Positions 43,723-54,000 are shown, numbered from the stretch's first letter. The stretch: DNA of 64,000 nt from Staphylococcus simiae (GCF_002902085.1 NZ_PPQR01000025.1:1-64000), one strand, 5' to 3'. Program-made: numbers and translations. The notes: generated by a model from the letters alone, not told the origin.

Positions 43723-43743
43723 CTTTTTGAGGTGTAATAAAGA

Positions 43744-43897
43744 GGAGTGGGATAGAAATAATTATTTCAATACAAATTATTTCTATCCCACTCCGGCAAG
43801 ACTGACTAGATTTGTAAAACGTTGATAAGTCAACTTTTTGCAAACCAGACAGTTACTGTCAAATGCTTAATTTTAAGTGTAAAATGCTTTTTCCTAG
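43744..43897 (+). repeat. Dispersed intergenic repeat module, copy C, with perfect 20-bp hairpin
   Basis: The module opens with a perfect 20-base-pair inverted repeat (43744-43763 and 43775-43794, arms beginning GGAGTGGG and ending CCCACTCC, 11-base loop). It continues with CGGCAAGACTGACTAG, TTTGTAAAACGTTGATAA, CAGACAGTTACTGTCAAATGC and TTTTAAGTGTAAAATGC. It separates the mntH promoter from the convergently oriented end of the upstream minus-strand gene. Confidence 0.8.
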
Positions 43898-43908
43898 CCT
43901 TAACAAAA

Positions 43909-44523
43909 TTAAGCAGTATAAAATTTTAAAAAGTGATTAAATGTGTCATCTAAGAATGTTAGAAAGGCTTTATCACTTTTTAAATGTTCATCTTGGGGAG
44001 TGATATAACGTGCAACAAAAAATTCACCTTTTTTAACATTAATAGCACGTTGTATCGCTTCATTTAATTGTTCGTCTGATAAATCTTTAATCAATGGCTT
44101 ATCCGGTTTCATATGATCTAAACAAATACTATAATCCTCTGGTAATCGTTTAATATCGTTAAAATGTTTTTCGAAAATTTTGGCTTGTTGTGCCTTGTCT
44201 TTTGCTTCATGCATAATACCGAACATTACAAATAGATGGTCTCTGAACAAACCAATTTGAAAGTGTGGTAACATTTTATATCCACGTTTATTAGGAGCGA
44301 AAGCAACCCATGTATCTTTAGGAGGATTAACACTTCTACGTGCATGTTTGGCAACATGAGGATAAAATGTTTCTCCTGTTTGGCTTGTGAAAAAATCGCT
44401 ATAATATTCGCCAAGTTGATTTAATTGAGGTCTAATATATTCATTTAATGCTTCCATTCTAGCATCAAGACCTTCAACATCAAAGGCTTTAAAATCTTTA
44501 GGTGAAAATGTATATTTTGTCAT
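43909..44523 (-). CDS. UPF0637 (YktB) family protein
   Basis: A 204-residue soluble protein (DUF1054) of unknown function, related to Bacillus YktB. Recognised by [40 protein letters not shown] and its neighbourhood beside suhB. TTGGAGGTAA precedes ATG 44523. It has no clear catalytic motif or membrane segment. Confidence 0.87.
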   Translation of the reverse strand: MTKYTFSPKDFKAFDVEGLDARMEALNEYIRPQLNQLGEYYSDFFTSQTGETFYPHVAKHARRSVNPPKDTWVAFAPNKRGYKMLPHFQIGLFRDHLFVMFGIMHEAKDKAQQAKIFEKHFNDIKRLPEDYSICLDHMKPDKPLIKDLSDEQLNEAIQRAINVKKGEFFVARYITPQDEHLKSDKAFLTFLDDTFNHFLKFYTA

Positions 44524-44671
44524 AATTTACCTCCAAGTCAATGTTTAAAAATATTGTAGCATATGATAATAACTATAGAAGATTAATACGCTTAATTTTT
44601 TATGAAATAATTCAAATATGTTAATTTTTAAAAAACTTGATGTATAATATGTATGAATAGGAGATGATATC

Positions 44672-45496
44672 ATGGCATTATACGAATTCGCTCATGGCTT
44701 AATATTGGAAGCGGGTATTAAAATAAGACAATTAATGGAGCAAGATCTAACTATCGACACAAAATCAAATCCCAATGATTTAGTTACAAATGTAGATAAA
44801 GCTACTGAAGTCTTTATAAATGATATGATTAAGCATACTTATCCAGACCACCAAGTGATAGGTGAAGAAGGGCATGGCCATGATATTAATAGTTATAAAG
44901 GTGTAGTATGGGTTGTTGATCCAATCGATGGAACATTGAATTTTGTTCATCAGCAACAAAACTTTGCAATTTCTATTGGTATATTTGTTGATGGACAAGC
45001 ATATGCTGGTTTCGTTTATGATGTTGTGAAAGATGAGTTGTACCATGCTAAAGCTGGTGAAGGTGCTTATTGCCAACATCAAAAATTAAAAAAATTAGAA
45101 AATACAGCTCTTAAAACAAGCATTATCGGTATTAATCCTAATTGGTTAACTAAACCAGTTATAGGACCAATATTTAAAGATATTGTTAATGATTCACGAA
45201 GTGCTAGAGCATATGGGAGTGCTGCTCTTGAAATTGTTGCAGTTGCAACTGGTCAATTAGCAGCTTATATCACACCTAGATTACAACCATGGGATTTTGC
45301 AGGAGGGATTATTATCTTGCAAGAAGTGCAGGGTACAGCATCTAATCTTTTAGGTGAACCATTATTAATTAATTTGCCTAACTCAGTGCTAATTGCTAAT
45401 TCCAAAGTTCACCAAGAAATATTAAATGATTATCTACAACCACACTATACTACACTAAAATCATTACATGAACGTCGTTTTAACAATAAAAAATAA
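44672..45496 (+). CDS. suhB: Inositol monophosphatase family protein
   Basis: Metal-dependent phosphatase, 274 residues. The family metal-binding motifs are visible: GEEG (first Glu), VDPIDGTLNFVH (Asp-Pro-Ile-Asp-Gly-Thr) and the C-terminal WDFAGGIIILQE. Substrate cannot be read from sequence; relatives hydrolyse inositol phosphate, NADP or fructose bisphosphate. AGGAGATGA precedes the start. Single gene with a terminator. Confidence 0.9.
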   Translation: MALYEFAHGLILEAGIKIRQLMEQDLTIDTKSNPNDLVTNVDKATEVFINDMIKHTYPDHQVIGEEGHGHDINSYKGVVWVVDPIDGTLNFVHQQQNFAISIGIFVDGQAYAGFVYDVVKDELYHAKAGEGAYCQHQKLKKLENTALKTSIIGINPNWLTKPVIGPIFKDIVNDSRSARAYGSAALEIVAVATGQLAAYITPRLQPWDFAGGIIILQEVQGTASNLLGEPLLINLPNSVLIANSKVHQEILNDYLQPHYTTLKSLHERRFNNKK

Positions 45497-45501
45497 CTTT
45501 T

Positions 45502-45546
45502 AAAAGGGTACTGACACTATTTTAAAATAGCATCAGTACCCTTTTA
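45502..45546. terminator. Bidirectional terminator between suhB and a small membrane-protein gene
   Basis: Thirteen-base-pair stem AAAAGGGTACTGA (45502-45514) / TCAGTACCCTTTT (45533-45545). The terminal A/T runs supply a T-tract on each strand. Confidence 0.87.
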
Positions 45547-45558
45547 ACATAAAATGTT

Positions 45559-45750
45559 TTATAGCCAATCGTTTTTACGATATTTCTTTTTCAAAGAAAA
45601 TCCAGCTCCAAATGTTGCAACAAGTAATACAAATGTTAAAATCATCATTGGGACATTGGCTGCACCAAGAGCAAAACTAAATAGTAATAAAAAAGTCACA
45701 CCTAATATAGAAAATAGCCAAAAAATCTTTTTAGATTTTTTTTGTTCCAT
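45559..45750 (-). CDS. Small DUF5325-like membrane protein
   Basis: A 63-residue protein with two hydrophobic segments (about 8-29 and 31-50) flanked by basic ends (MEQKKSKK; KKKYRKNDWL), so both ends are probably cytoplasmic. AAGGTGGGG precedes ATG 45750. Divergent from typA. Function unknown. Confidence 0.82.
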   Translation of the reverse strand: MEQKKSKKIFWLFSILGVTFLLLFSFALGAANVPMMILTFVLLVATFGAGFSLKKKYRKNDWL

Positions 45751-45851
45751 CCTATCCCCACCTTTTGCTTATCATTTCTCAATTATATGATATAATAAAA
45801 AAGTTGTAATTAAAAGTGGGATTTTACTTAAGAAAGAAGGAAATTAATTTT

Positions 45852-47699
45852 ATGACTAATAAAAGAGAAGACGTACGTAATATAGCAATTATTGCGCACG
45901 TTGACCATGGTAAAACAACTCTAGTAGATGAGTTGTTAAAACAATCTGGTATATTTAGAGAGAACGAACATGTAGACGAAAGAGCAATGGACTCTAACGA
46001 TATAGAAAGAGAACGTGGTATTACTATTCTTGCCAAAAATACTGCGGTTGAATATAAAGGAACACGTATTAATATTTTAGATACGCCAGGACATGCTGAC
46101 TTCGGTGGTGAAGTAGAACGTATTATGAAAATGGTAGATGGTGTTGTTCTAGTCGTTGATGCTTATGAAGGTACAATGCCACAAACGCGTTTTGTACTTA
46201 AAAAAGCTTTAGAACAAAATTTAAAACCTGTGGTAGTCGTAAATAAAATAGATAAACCATCTGCACGTCCTGAAGGCGTCGTTGATGAAGTGTTAGACTT
46301 ATTTATCGAACTAGAAGCTAATGATGAACAATTAGAATTCCCAGTAGTTTATGCGTCAGCTGTTAATGGTACTGCGAGCTTAGATGCAGATAAACAAGAT
46401 GAAAATATGCAATCTTTATATGAAACAATTATTGATTATGTACCTGCACCTGTTGATAATAGTGATGAACCATTACAATTTCAAGTTGCTTTATTAGACT
46501 ATAATGACTATGTTGGTCGTATTGGTATTGGTCGTGTCTTCAGAGGTAAAATGCGTGTTGGTGATAACGTATCATTAATTAAATTAGATGGTTCTGTTAA
46601 GAACTTCCGTGTTACAAAAATGTTTGGTTACTTCGGTCTTAAACGTTTGGAAATTGAAGAAGCGCAAGCAGGCGATTTAATTGCAGTATCAGGAATGGAA
46701 GATATCAACGTTGGTGAAACAGTTACACCACATGACCATCAGGAAGCATTACCAGTGTTACGTATTGATGAGCCGACGTTAGAAATGACATTTAAAGTTA
46801 ATAATTCACCTTTTGCAGGTCGTGAAGGTGATTTTGTTACTGCACGTCAAATTCAAGAACGTTTAGATCAACAATTAGAAACAGATGTTTCATTAAAAGT
46901 TAAACCAACTGATTCACCAGATACATGGATCGTAGCTGGTCGTGGTGAATTACATTTATCAATTTTAATTGAAAATATGCGTCGTGAAGGATTTGAATTA
47001 CAAGTTTCTAAACCACAAGTTATTTTGAAAGAAATTGATGGTGTAATGTGTGAACCATTTGAACGTGTTCAATGTGAAGTTCCTCAAGAGAATTCAGGAG
47101 CAGTTATCGAATCATTAGGTGCACGTAAAGGTGAAATGGTTGATATGACTACAACTGACAATGGTTTAACACGTTTAATCTTTATGGTACCAGCACGTGG
47201 TATGATTGGTTACACGACTGAATTTATGTCTATGACAAGAGGATATGGTATTATTAACCATACATTTGAAGAATTTAGACCACGTATTAAGGCTCAAATC
47301 GGTGGACGTCGTAACGGTGCTTTAATTTCAATGGATCAAGGTTCAGCTAGTACTTATGCGATACTTGGTTTAGAAGATAGAGGGGTAAACTTCATGGAAC
47401 CAGGTACTGAAGTATATGAAGGTATGATTGTTGGTGAACATAATCGTGAAAATGATTTAACTGTTAATATCACAAAAACAAAACACCAAACAAATGTTCG
47501 TTCTGCTACAAAAGACCAAACTCAAACAATGAATCGCCCTCGTATTTTAACTTTAGAAGAAGCATTACAATTTATTAATGATGATGAACTTGTAGAAGTT
47601 ACACCGCAAAGTATTCGTTTAAGAAAAACGATCTTAAATAAGAGTGTTCGTGAAAAAGAAGCAAAACGTATTAAACAAATGCTACAAGATAACGAATAA
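45852..47699 (+). CDS. typA: Ribosome-associated translational GTPase TypA/BipA
   Basis: Translation-factor GTPase implicated in ribosome assembly and stress adaptation. The 615-residue protein has GTPase motifs AHVDHGKTTL, RGITI, DTPGHADFGGE and NKID, followed by the EF-G-like domains and the BipA-specific C terminus. The frame is open from 45816, but ATG 45852 after AAGAAGG matches the conserved start MTNKREDVRNIAI. Confidence 0.97.
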   Translation: MTNKREDVRNIAIIAHVDHGKTTLVDELLKQSGIFRENEHVDERAMDSNDIERERGITILAKNTAVEYKGTRINILDTPGHADFGGEVERIMKMVDGVVLVVDAYEGTMPQTRFVLKKALEQNLKPVVVVNKIDKPSARPEGVVDEVLDLFIELEANDEQLEFPVVYASAVNGTASLDADKQDENMQSLYETIIDYVPAPVDNSDEPLQFQVALLDYNDYVGRIGIGRVFRGKMRVGDNVSLIKLDGSVKNFRVTKMFGYFGLKRLEIEEAQAGDLIAVSGMEDINVGETVTPHDHQEALPVLRIDEPTLEMTFKVNNSPFAGREGDFVTARQIQERLDQQLETDVSLKVKPTDSPDTWIVAGRGELHLSILIENMRREGFELQVSKPQVILKEIDGVMCEPFERVQCEVPQENSGAVIESLGARKGEMVDMTTTDNGLTRLIFMVPARGMIGYTTEFMSMTRGYGIINHTFEEFRPRIKAQIGGRRNGALISMDQGSASTYAILGLEDRGVNFMEPGTEVYEGMIVGEHNRENDLTVNITKTKHQTNVRSATKDQTQTMNRPRILTLEEALQFINDDELVEVTPQSIRLRKTILNKSVREKEAKRIKQMLQDNE

Positions 47700-47707
47700 G
47701 ATAATTA

Positions 47708-47750
47708 AAAACTGAGCTAATCTATTAACGTAGGTTAGCTCAGTTTTTTT
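47708..47750. terminator. Terminator between typA and ylaI
   Basis: Stem AAACTGAGCTAA (47709-47720) / TTAGCTCAGTTT (47735-47746) followed by T on the plus strand and by TTTTAATTAT on the minus strand. It overlaps the ylaI stop codon. Confidence 0.87.
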
Positions 47751-47916
47751 AATCTATGTGATTGTGTTGTCGACGTTGCTTAGGTGTGTCTAGACGACTC
47801 TTACAATCATCACACATAAAAGTTCTTATTGGATTATTTTTAAGACGTTTAGCTTCAACAGTTTGTTCATCTATGTATACTTTAGTATCACAAATGATAC
47901 ATTGAACTTGTCTCAA
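47749..47916 (-). CDS. ylaI: Small zinc-ribbon protein YlaI (DUF2197)
   Basis: A 55-residue frame starting with TTG: (M)RQVQCIICDTKVYIDEQ, then TFMCDDCKSRLDTPKQRR. Two CxxC pairs (CIIC at 6-9, CDDC at 35-38) form a probable zinc ribbon, and the tail is basic. GAGGTGATTTAAG precedes the TTG. It begins two bases after the stop of the upstream minus-strand gene, so the two are probably one operon. It matches the Bacillus/staphylococcal YlaI family; function unknown. Confidence 0.88.
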   Translation of the reverse strand: MRQVQCIICDTKVYIDEQTVEAKRLKNNPIRTFMCDDCKSRLDTPKQRRQHNHID

Positions 47917-47917
47917 C

Positions 47918-48400
47918 TTAAATCACCTCAATTTGAGTGACGTATTTAAATTGATTTGAATAACCGTCCTCTTGGTTATAAATAAAACTATCAACAGCAT
48001 TGTCGCTATATAAACGTTTGCCGTCTTTAGCAAATTGGAAAAATAAATATGGTAGCAAATCAATTGGAATATCAATATGCTCTTTGTCATTAGATAGACG
48101 AATAACTTTAGCATCAATATGTGGTTCAGAATGTGTAAAAAATGGTGCCATATTGATAACAAATGAATCTTCTAACACAGAACGTTTTCTATATTTAATT
48201 TCTGAGTTTAGCGTTGGTGGATTAGTTTGACCTTCTAAAATCGCTCGATTCCATTCATGATTATTATCGAAATCAACTGGCTTAGAACCGTCAAAAACAC
48301 CCTTTTCAAGGTCTTCGATGCGAACTTTTCTATCATCAAATATCCATGTTGTACTATCTAAAGTGATAGGGAACTTTACAGCTCCTTTTATTTGTATCAT
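47918..48400 (-). CDS. YlaL-like conserved protein
   Basis: A 160-residue soluble protein of unknown function. N-terminal segment IKGAVKFPITLDSTTWIFDDRKVRIEDL and position beside ylaI and ylaN suggest the YlaL family, which I name with moderate confidence. No membrane segment, cysteine motif or nucleotide-binding loop is visible. The start is ATG 48400 after GGGAGTGGG. It is divergent from ylaN. Confidence 0.72.
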   Translation of the reverse strand: MIQIKGAVKFPITLDSTTWIFDDRKVRIEDLEKGVFDGSKPVDFDNNHEWNRAILEGQTNPPTLNSEIKYRKRSVLEDSFVINMAPFFTHSEPHIDAKVIRLSNDKEHIDIPIDLLPYLFFQFAKDGKRLYSDNAVDSFIYNQEDGYSNQFKYVTQIEVI

Positions 48401-48540
48401 TGTCCCACTCCCTATAATATAATCTATGGTTATTTTAACATAAAATAGTCATGTCTCATTTTAAATCTACTTGCTTTTTAATATTTAGTAAGATAGAATT
48501 TTAGTAAGATAAGAGATAATGATTAGAGGGGGAGCGTGTC

Positions 48541-48816
48541 ATGACGAAACAATCTACTATGAATAATGTAGCATTAGATCAATTAACAAATGATGCAAAT
48601 GAAATTTTACAATTAATTAAGGTTCAAATGGACAATTTAACTTTACCTTCATGCCCTTTGTATGAAGAAGTTTTAGATACACAAATGTTTGGTCTTCAAA
48701 AAGAAGTTGATTTTGCAGTGAAATTAGGCTTAGTTGATAGAGAAGATGGTAAAAAAATTATGTTACGTCTTGAAAAAGAACTTTCAAAATTACACGAAGC
48801 ATTTACAAACGTTTAA
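48541..48816 (+). CDS. ylaN: YlaN family iron-homeostasis protein
   Basis: A 91-residue helical protein (DUF1507) conserved in Firmicutes, with [20 protein letters not shown] as hallmark. Recent work links YlaN to iron and Fur: it binds iron and is reported to relieve Fur repression. GGGGGAGCG precedes ATG 48541. From memory, the N-terminal third differs noticeably from S. aureus YlaN. Confidence 0.92.
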   Translation: MTKQSTMNNVALDQLTNDANEILQLIKVQMDNLTLPSCPLYEEVLDTQMFGLQKEVDFAVKLGLVDREDGKKIMLRLEKELSKLHEAFTNV

Positions 48817-49019
48817 TGTCTTTTATAATAAATTATTTTTAATAACGACGACATACATATTACGGGATATTAACAATTATTGTCGTTGAAATAATATTAC
48901 TAGTTAAAAAGTGACTGCGATATCATATATTGATGATATAACAGTCACTTTTGTTAGGTTAAGATATATTTTTACAACATGATATAAATAAAAATATGCC
49001 TAAATTTATCATATTATAT
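48817..49019. other. Intergenic region between ylaN and ftsW
   Basis: Contains a small stem AACGAC (48844-48849) / GTCGTT (48882-48887) and then the ylaN terminator. No coding frame is visible; the candidate ftsW promoter follows. Confidence 0.5.
48906..48953 (+). terminator. Terminator of ylaN
   Basis: Stem AAAAGTGACTG (48907-48917) / CAGTCACTTTT (48942-48952). The loop contains a second small stem GATATCAT/ATGATATA. The T-tract is short and mostly within the stem. Confidence 0.75.
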
Positions 49020-49049
49020 TTGTGATAACAGTAGGTAAATGTATATAAT
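49020..49049 (+). promoter_or_regulatory. Candidate promoter of ftsW
   Basis: TTGTGA (49020-49025), 18-base spacer, TATAAT (49044-49049), about 75 bases upstream of the ftsW start. Only the -10 is strong. Confidence 0.45.
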
Positions 49050-49123
49050 TAATAGCAGAGATTTTTTACATATTTTAAAAATAACAACATTATCATACAA
49101 ATTGTAGAATTGGATGACTTTTT

Positions 49124-50350
49124 ATGAAGAATTTAAGAGGAATTTTAAGGTATATTGGTAAAACATCAAAATTTATCGATTACCCATTGTTAGTTACATA
49201 TATTGTTTTATGCTTAATAGGTTTAGTCATGGTATATAGTGCGAGTATGGTACCAGCAACGAAAGGTACATTAACTGGCGGTGTCGAAGTAGCAGGAACA
49301 TACTTTTATAATCGACAACTAGCCTATGTCATTATCAGCTTTATGATTGTCTTTTTTATGGCATTTTTAATGAACGTCAAGTTATTAAGTAATGTTAATG
49401 TTCAGAAATGGATGATGTTAGGCATCATTGCATTGTTATTGGCGACTTTAATAGTAGGTAAAGACATCAATGGTTCTAAAAGTTGGATTAATTTAGGCTT
49501 TATGAACTTGCAAGCATCAGAACTATTAAAAATTGCTATTATTTTATACTTACCATTTATGATTAATAAGAAAATGCCTAGAGTTCAAAATAATTTCAAC
49601 TTAATACTTAGACCGTTTCTATTAATTATGATGTGTACTTTCTTAGTACTCTTACAAAAAGACGTAGGTCAAACGTTACTAATTTTAATTATTTTATTTT
49701 CTATTATTTTGTATTCAGGAATAGGCGTCTCTAAAGTATTAAGATATGGCATTCCAACAATTTTAGCGTTTTTAGTAGTATTTATTATTGCGTTACTAGG
49801 TGGATTCTTACCAACGTATTTAACAGCTCGTTTTAGTATTTTAACAAACCCATTCCAGTATGAATCTGGTACAGGTTATCATATCTCTAACTCTTTATTA
49901 GCTATTGGTAATGGTGGAATCTTTGGTAGAGGATTAGGCAACAGTATTTTAAAATTAGGTTATTTGCCTGAACCTCATACTGATTTTATTTTCGCAGTTA
50001 TTTGTGAAGAATTAGGTTTAATTGGTGGCTTATTAGTGATATGTTTAGAATTCTTTATTGTTTATCGAGCATTTCAATTTGCGACTAAAACAACTTCATA
50101 TTTTTATAAATTAGTTTGTGTAGGTATAGCTGCATATATCGGTAGCCAAACGTTCGTTAATTTAGGTGGTATATCAGCAACAATACCATTGACAGGTGTA
50201 CCATTACCATTTATTAGTTATGGTGGTTCATCAATTATTAGTTTAAGTATCGCCTTAGGACTATTACTCATTGTTGGTAAACAAATTAAAATTGATCAAC
50301 ATAGAAAGAAACAACAAAAGAAAATAGATATCAAGCGACGATATAATTAA
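49124..50350 (+). CDS. ftsW: Cell-division SEDS protein, peptidoglycan glycosyltransferase
   Basis: Polytopic SEDS-family enzyme that polymerises lipid II at the septum with a class B PBP. The 408-residue protein has about ten membrane segments, VYSASMV in the first block, LGFMNLQASELLKI, the large loop GYHISNSLLAIGNGGIFGRGLGNS with LPEPHTDFIFAVICEELG (the catalytic Asp region), and the C-terminal signature PLPFISYGGSS. The ribosome binding site is weak (GGATGAC). Neighbourhood beside pycA matches ftsW rather than rodA. Confidence 0.93.
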   Translation: MKNLRGILRYIGKTSKFIDYPLLVTYIVLCLIGLVMVYSASMVPATKGTLTGGVEVAGTYFYNRQLAYVIISFMIVFFMAFLMNVKLLSNVNVQKWMMLGIIALLLATLIVGKDINGSKSWINLGFMNLQASELLKIAIILYLPFMINKKMPRVQNNFNLILRPFLLIMMCTFLVLLQKDVGQTLLILIILFSIILYSGIGVSKVLRYGIPTILAFLVVFIIALLGGFLPTYLTARFSILTNPFQYESGTGYHISNSLLAIGNGGIFGRGLGNSILKLGYLPEPHTDFIFAVICEELGLIGGLLVICLEFFIVYRAFQFATKTTSYFYKLVCVGIAAYIGSQTFVNLGGISATIPLTGVPLPFISYGGSSIISLSIALGLLLIVGKQIKIDQHRKKQQKKIDIKRRYN

Positions 50351-50372
50351 TAACTACATCATATTAAGAAAT

Positions 50373-50427
50373 AACTCCTTTCAAAGTAAACTTTGTGACA
50401 TGACTACTTTGAAGGGAGTTAGTTTAT
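50373..50427 (+). terminator. Probable terminator of ftsW
   Basis: AACTCCTTTCAAAGTA (50373-50388) / TACTTTGAAGGGAGTT (50405-50420), imperfect 16-base arms, followed by AGTTTATATT. The hairpin is stable but the T-tract is poor. Confidence 0.7.
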
Positions 50428-50539
50428 ATTAGTTGAATTAAAGTGATTGTGGTATACATATGTTGTTAATCAATCTTATAATACTCTTATCACAATATAT
50501 AAGTTTAATGTCATGATTAAAGGAACTCACTTAAATTAT

Positions 50540-50732
50540 GGTTCTCTCCCAAATAAGGCTGATACATAATTATTTTTTTAAGCCTCGCACCCCAACTTGC
50601 ACGTTATAGTAAAAATTCTATTTATAGAATTTTTCTATGTTGGGGCCCGGTCCCTCAGGAGTCTCAGCTTCAAAATAATTTATATTTTAAATTATTCACT
50701 TTTTATTTACCAGTCCTAAAAAATAGAGAACC
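50540..50732 (-). repeat. Hairpin repeat, copy split by a STAR element
   Basis: Terminal arms GGTTCTCT (50540-50547) / AGAGAACC (50725-50732) are perfect. The right part (50690-50732) and the left part (50540-50574), read on the minus strand, match the two halves of the 42241-42308 element. Between them lie about 115 bases of STAR sequence, bounded by AATTATT at 50568-50574 and again at 50690-50696. Confidence 0.75.
50575..50689 (+). repeat. STAR element (Staphylococcus aureus repeat type)
   Basis: CACCCCAACTTGCACGTTAT (50588-50607), an internal stem AAAATTCTAT/ATAGAATTTT, and TATGTTGGGGCCCGGTCCC (50637-50655) match the STAR hallmark TGTTGNGGCCC. It carries a CCCCAAC/GTTGGGG outer stem. It sits inside the split hairpin repeat. 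Confidence 0.82.
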
Positions 50733-50739
50733 TTAATTA

Positions 50740-51030
50740 TTTATTAACATTAATTCTTTATTTTGCTAACAACATTACTGTTACTTAATATATTACTATG
50801 ATTTAATAACTAAATATTATTACTAAAATAAATGCAGATACTAGAAAAGTTTAAACACTGATGATAAGATTAAGTTATTGTTATTGATAACTTTATGTGA
50901 TTTTTATGGTATTTTTTTAATTTCAATTTATCATTCAATTAGCTTAATTGATAAATTTAGTATATCTATAGCAAAATTTTGAACATTAGGATAAAATTTT
51001 ATTATCTAATTAGTTAGAAAATTCTAATAG
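50740..51030. other. Leader region of pycA
   Basis: About 300 AT-rich bases without a reading frame. A small stem AAGTTAT/ATAACTT lies near 50872-50893. I cannot define the promoter with confidence. Confidence 0.45.
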
Positions 51031-51049
51031 TTTAAGGAGTGTATCGCTA

Positions 51050-54000
51050 TTGAAACATATAAAAAAGTTACTTGTTGCTAACCGTGGAGAAATTGCAATT
51101 CGAATTTTTAGAGCAGCAGCAGAGTTAGACATTAGTACGGTTGCAATTTATTCAAACGAAGATAAAAGTTCATTACACAGATATAAAGCTGATGAATCTT
51201 ATTTAGTAGGCAGTGATTTAGGACCAGCTGAAAGTTATTTAAATATTGAACGTATTATAGATGTAGCAAAACGAGCTCATGTTGATGCGATTCATCCTGG
51301 CTATGGTTTTTTAAGTGAGAATGAACAGTTTGCACGTCGATGTCAAGAAGAGGGAATAAAATTTATAGGACCACACCTAGAACATTTAGATATGTTTGGA
51401 GATAAAGTCAAAGCACGTACTACTGCAATTAAAGCGAATTTACCGGTTATACCTGGCACAGATGGACCAATTAGTTCATATGAATTAGCCAAAGAATTTG
51501 CTGAAGAAGCGGGATATCCATTAATGATTAAAGCTACTAGCGGTGGTGGCGGTAAAGGTATGAGAATTGTACGCCAAGCTAGCGAATTAGAAGATGCTTT
51601 CCATCGTGCTAAATCTGAAGCTGAAAAGTCATTTGGTAACAGTGAAGTATATATAGAAAGATACATTGATAACCCTAAACATATTGAAGTTCAAGTTATT
51701 GGTGATGAATTCGGTAACATTGTACATTTATATGAACGTGATTGCTCCGTACAACGTAGACATCAAAAAGTTGTGGAAGTGGCACCTTCTGTTGGTTTAA
51801 CAGAAGATTTAAGACAACGTATTTGTAATGCTGCACTACAATTAATGGAAAATATTAAATATGTTAATGCGGGAACGGTTGAATTTTTAGTTTCTGGTAA
51901 TGAATTCTTCTTCATTGAAGTAAACCCAAGAGTTCAAGTTGAGCATACGATTACAGAAATGATAACAGGTATTGATATAGTAAAAACACAAATTTTAGTG
52001 GCTGATGGTGCAAGTTTATTTGGAGATATGATAAACATGCCGCAACAACAAGATATTCAAACGTTAGGTTATGCTATCCAGTGTCGTATTACTACAGAAG
52101 ATCCTCTAAATGATTTTATGCCAGATACAGGAACAATTATTGCTTATCGATCTAGTGGTGGATTTGGTGTACGTTTGGATGCAGGTGATGGTTTCCAAGG
52201 TGCTGAAATATCACCGTACTATGATTCATTGCTAGTTAAATTATCTACCCATGCGATTTCATTTAAACAAGCCGAAGAAAAAATGGTACGTTCATTAAGA
52301 GAAATGAGAATTCGTGGGGTTAAAACAAATATCCCATTTTTAATTAATGTTATGAAAAATAACAAATTCACAAGTGGAGATTATACAACTAAATTTATTG
52401 AAGAGACACCGGAACTATTTGACATCAAGCCAACATTAGATAGAGGTACTAAAACTTTAGAGTATATCGGAAATGTTACAATTAATGGTTTTCCAAATGT
52501 TCAACAACGACCTAAACCCGAGTACGAGTCAACAAGAATTCCTAAAGTATCCCATAATAGAATTGCTTCTCTGTCAGGTACTAAGCAATTATTAGATCAA
52601 GTAGGGCCTAAAGGTGTTGCAGATTGGGTCAAACAACAAGATGATGTCTTGATTACAGATACAACATTTAGAGATGCACATCAATCCTTATTAGCAACCA
52701 GAGTAAGAACTAAAGATATGATGAATATTGCTTCAGAAACTGCCGAAGTTTTTAGAGATGGTTTTTCACTTGAAATGTGGGGTGGTGCGACATTTGATGT
52801 TGCTTATAACTTCCTTAAAGAAAATCCATGGGAACGTTTAGAACGCTTACGTAAAGCAGTACCAAATGTATTGTTCCAAATGTTGCTAAGAGCGTCCAAT
52901 GCTGTTGGTTACAAAAATTATCCAGATAATGTGATTCATAAATTTGTTGCAGAAAGTGCCAAAGCAGGCATTGACGTCTTTAGAATATTTGATTCATTAA
53001 ATTGGGTCGATCAAATGAAAGTAGCAAATGAAGCGGTACAACATGCAGGAAAAATTTCTGAAGGAGCTATTTGTTATACAGGTGATATTTTAAACCCAGA
53101 GCGTTCTAACGTTTATACATTAGAATACTATGTGAAATTAGCCAAAGAATTAGAAAGAGAAGGTTTCCATATTTTAGCAATCAAAGATATGGCAGGACTA
53201 TTGAAGCCTAAAGCAGCCTATGAATTAATAGGAGAATTAAAAGAAGCTGTCGATTTACCAATTCATTTGCATACACATGATACGAGTGGTAATGGCTTAT
53301 TAACTTACAAACAAGCGATAGATGCTGGTGTCGATATTATTGATACTGCAGTAGCTTCAATGAGTGGTTTGACTAGTCAACCTAGTGCGAACTCTTTATA
53401 TTATGCATTAAATGGCTTCTCACGTAACTTGAGAACAGATATTGATGGATTAGAAACGTTGAGTCAGTATTGGTCAACTGTACGTTCATATTATTCTGAT
53501 TTTGAAAGTGATATTAAATCTCCTAATACATCAATTTATCAACATGAAATGCCAGGTGGACAATATTCTAATTTAAGTCAACAAGCGAAAAGTTTAGGAC
53601 TTGGAGAACGCTTTGATGAAGTTAAAGATATGTATCGTCGGGTTAATTTCTTATTTGGTGATCTCGTAAAAGTGACGCCATCATCTAAAGTTGTAGGAGA
53701 TATGGCATTATATATGGTTCAAAACGATTTAGATGAACAATCTGTTATTTCTAATGGTTATAAATTAGATTTTCCTGAGTCAGTAGTATCATTTTTTAAA
53801 GGTGAAATTGGACAACCTGTTAATGGTTTTAATAAAGAACTGCAAGATGTAATTTTAAAAGGGCAAAGTGCTTTAACTGAAAGACCAGGTGAATATTTGG
53901 AACCTGTTAATTTTGATGAAGTCAGAAATCAATTGGCACAACAACAAGATGACGTTACTGAACAAGATGTTATTAGTTATGTATTATATCCAAAAGTATA

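Noticed and set aside
45554-45790. 78-codon plus-strand frame opposite the small membrane-protein gene
   Set aside because: The minus-strand frame has a good ribosome binding site and membrane topology; this one is its antisense shadow across the suhB terminator tail.
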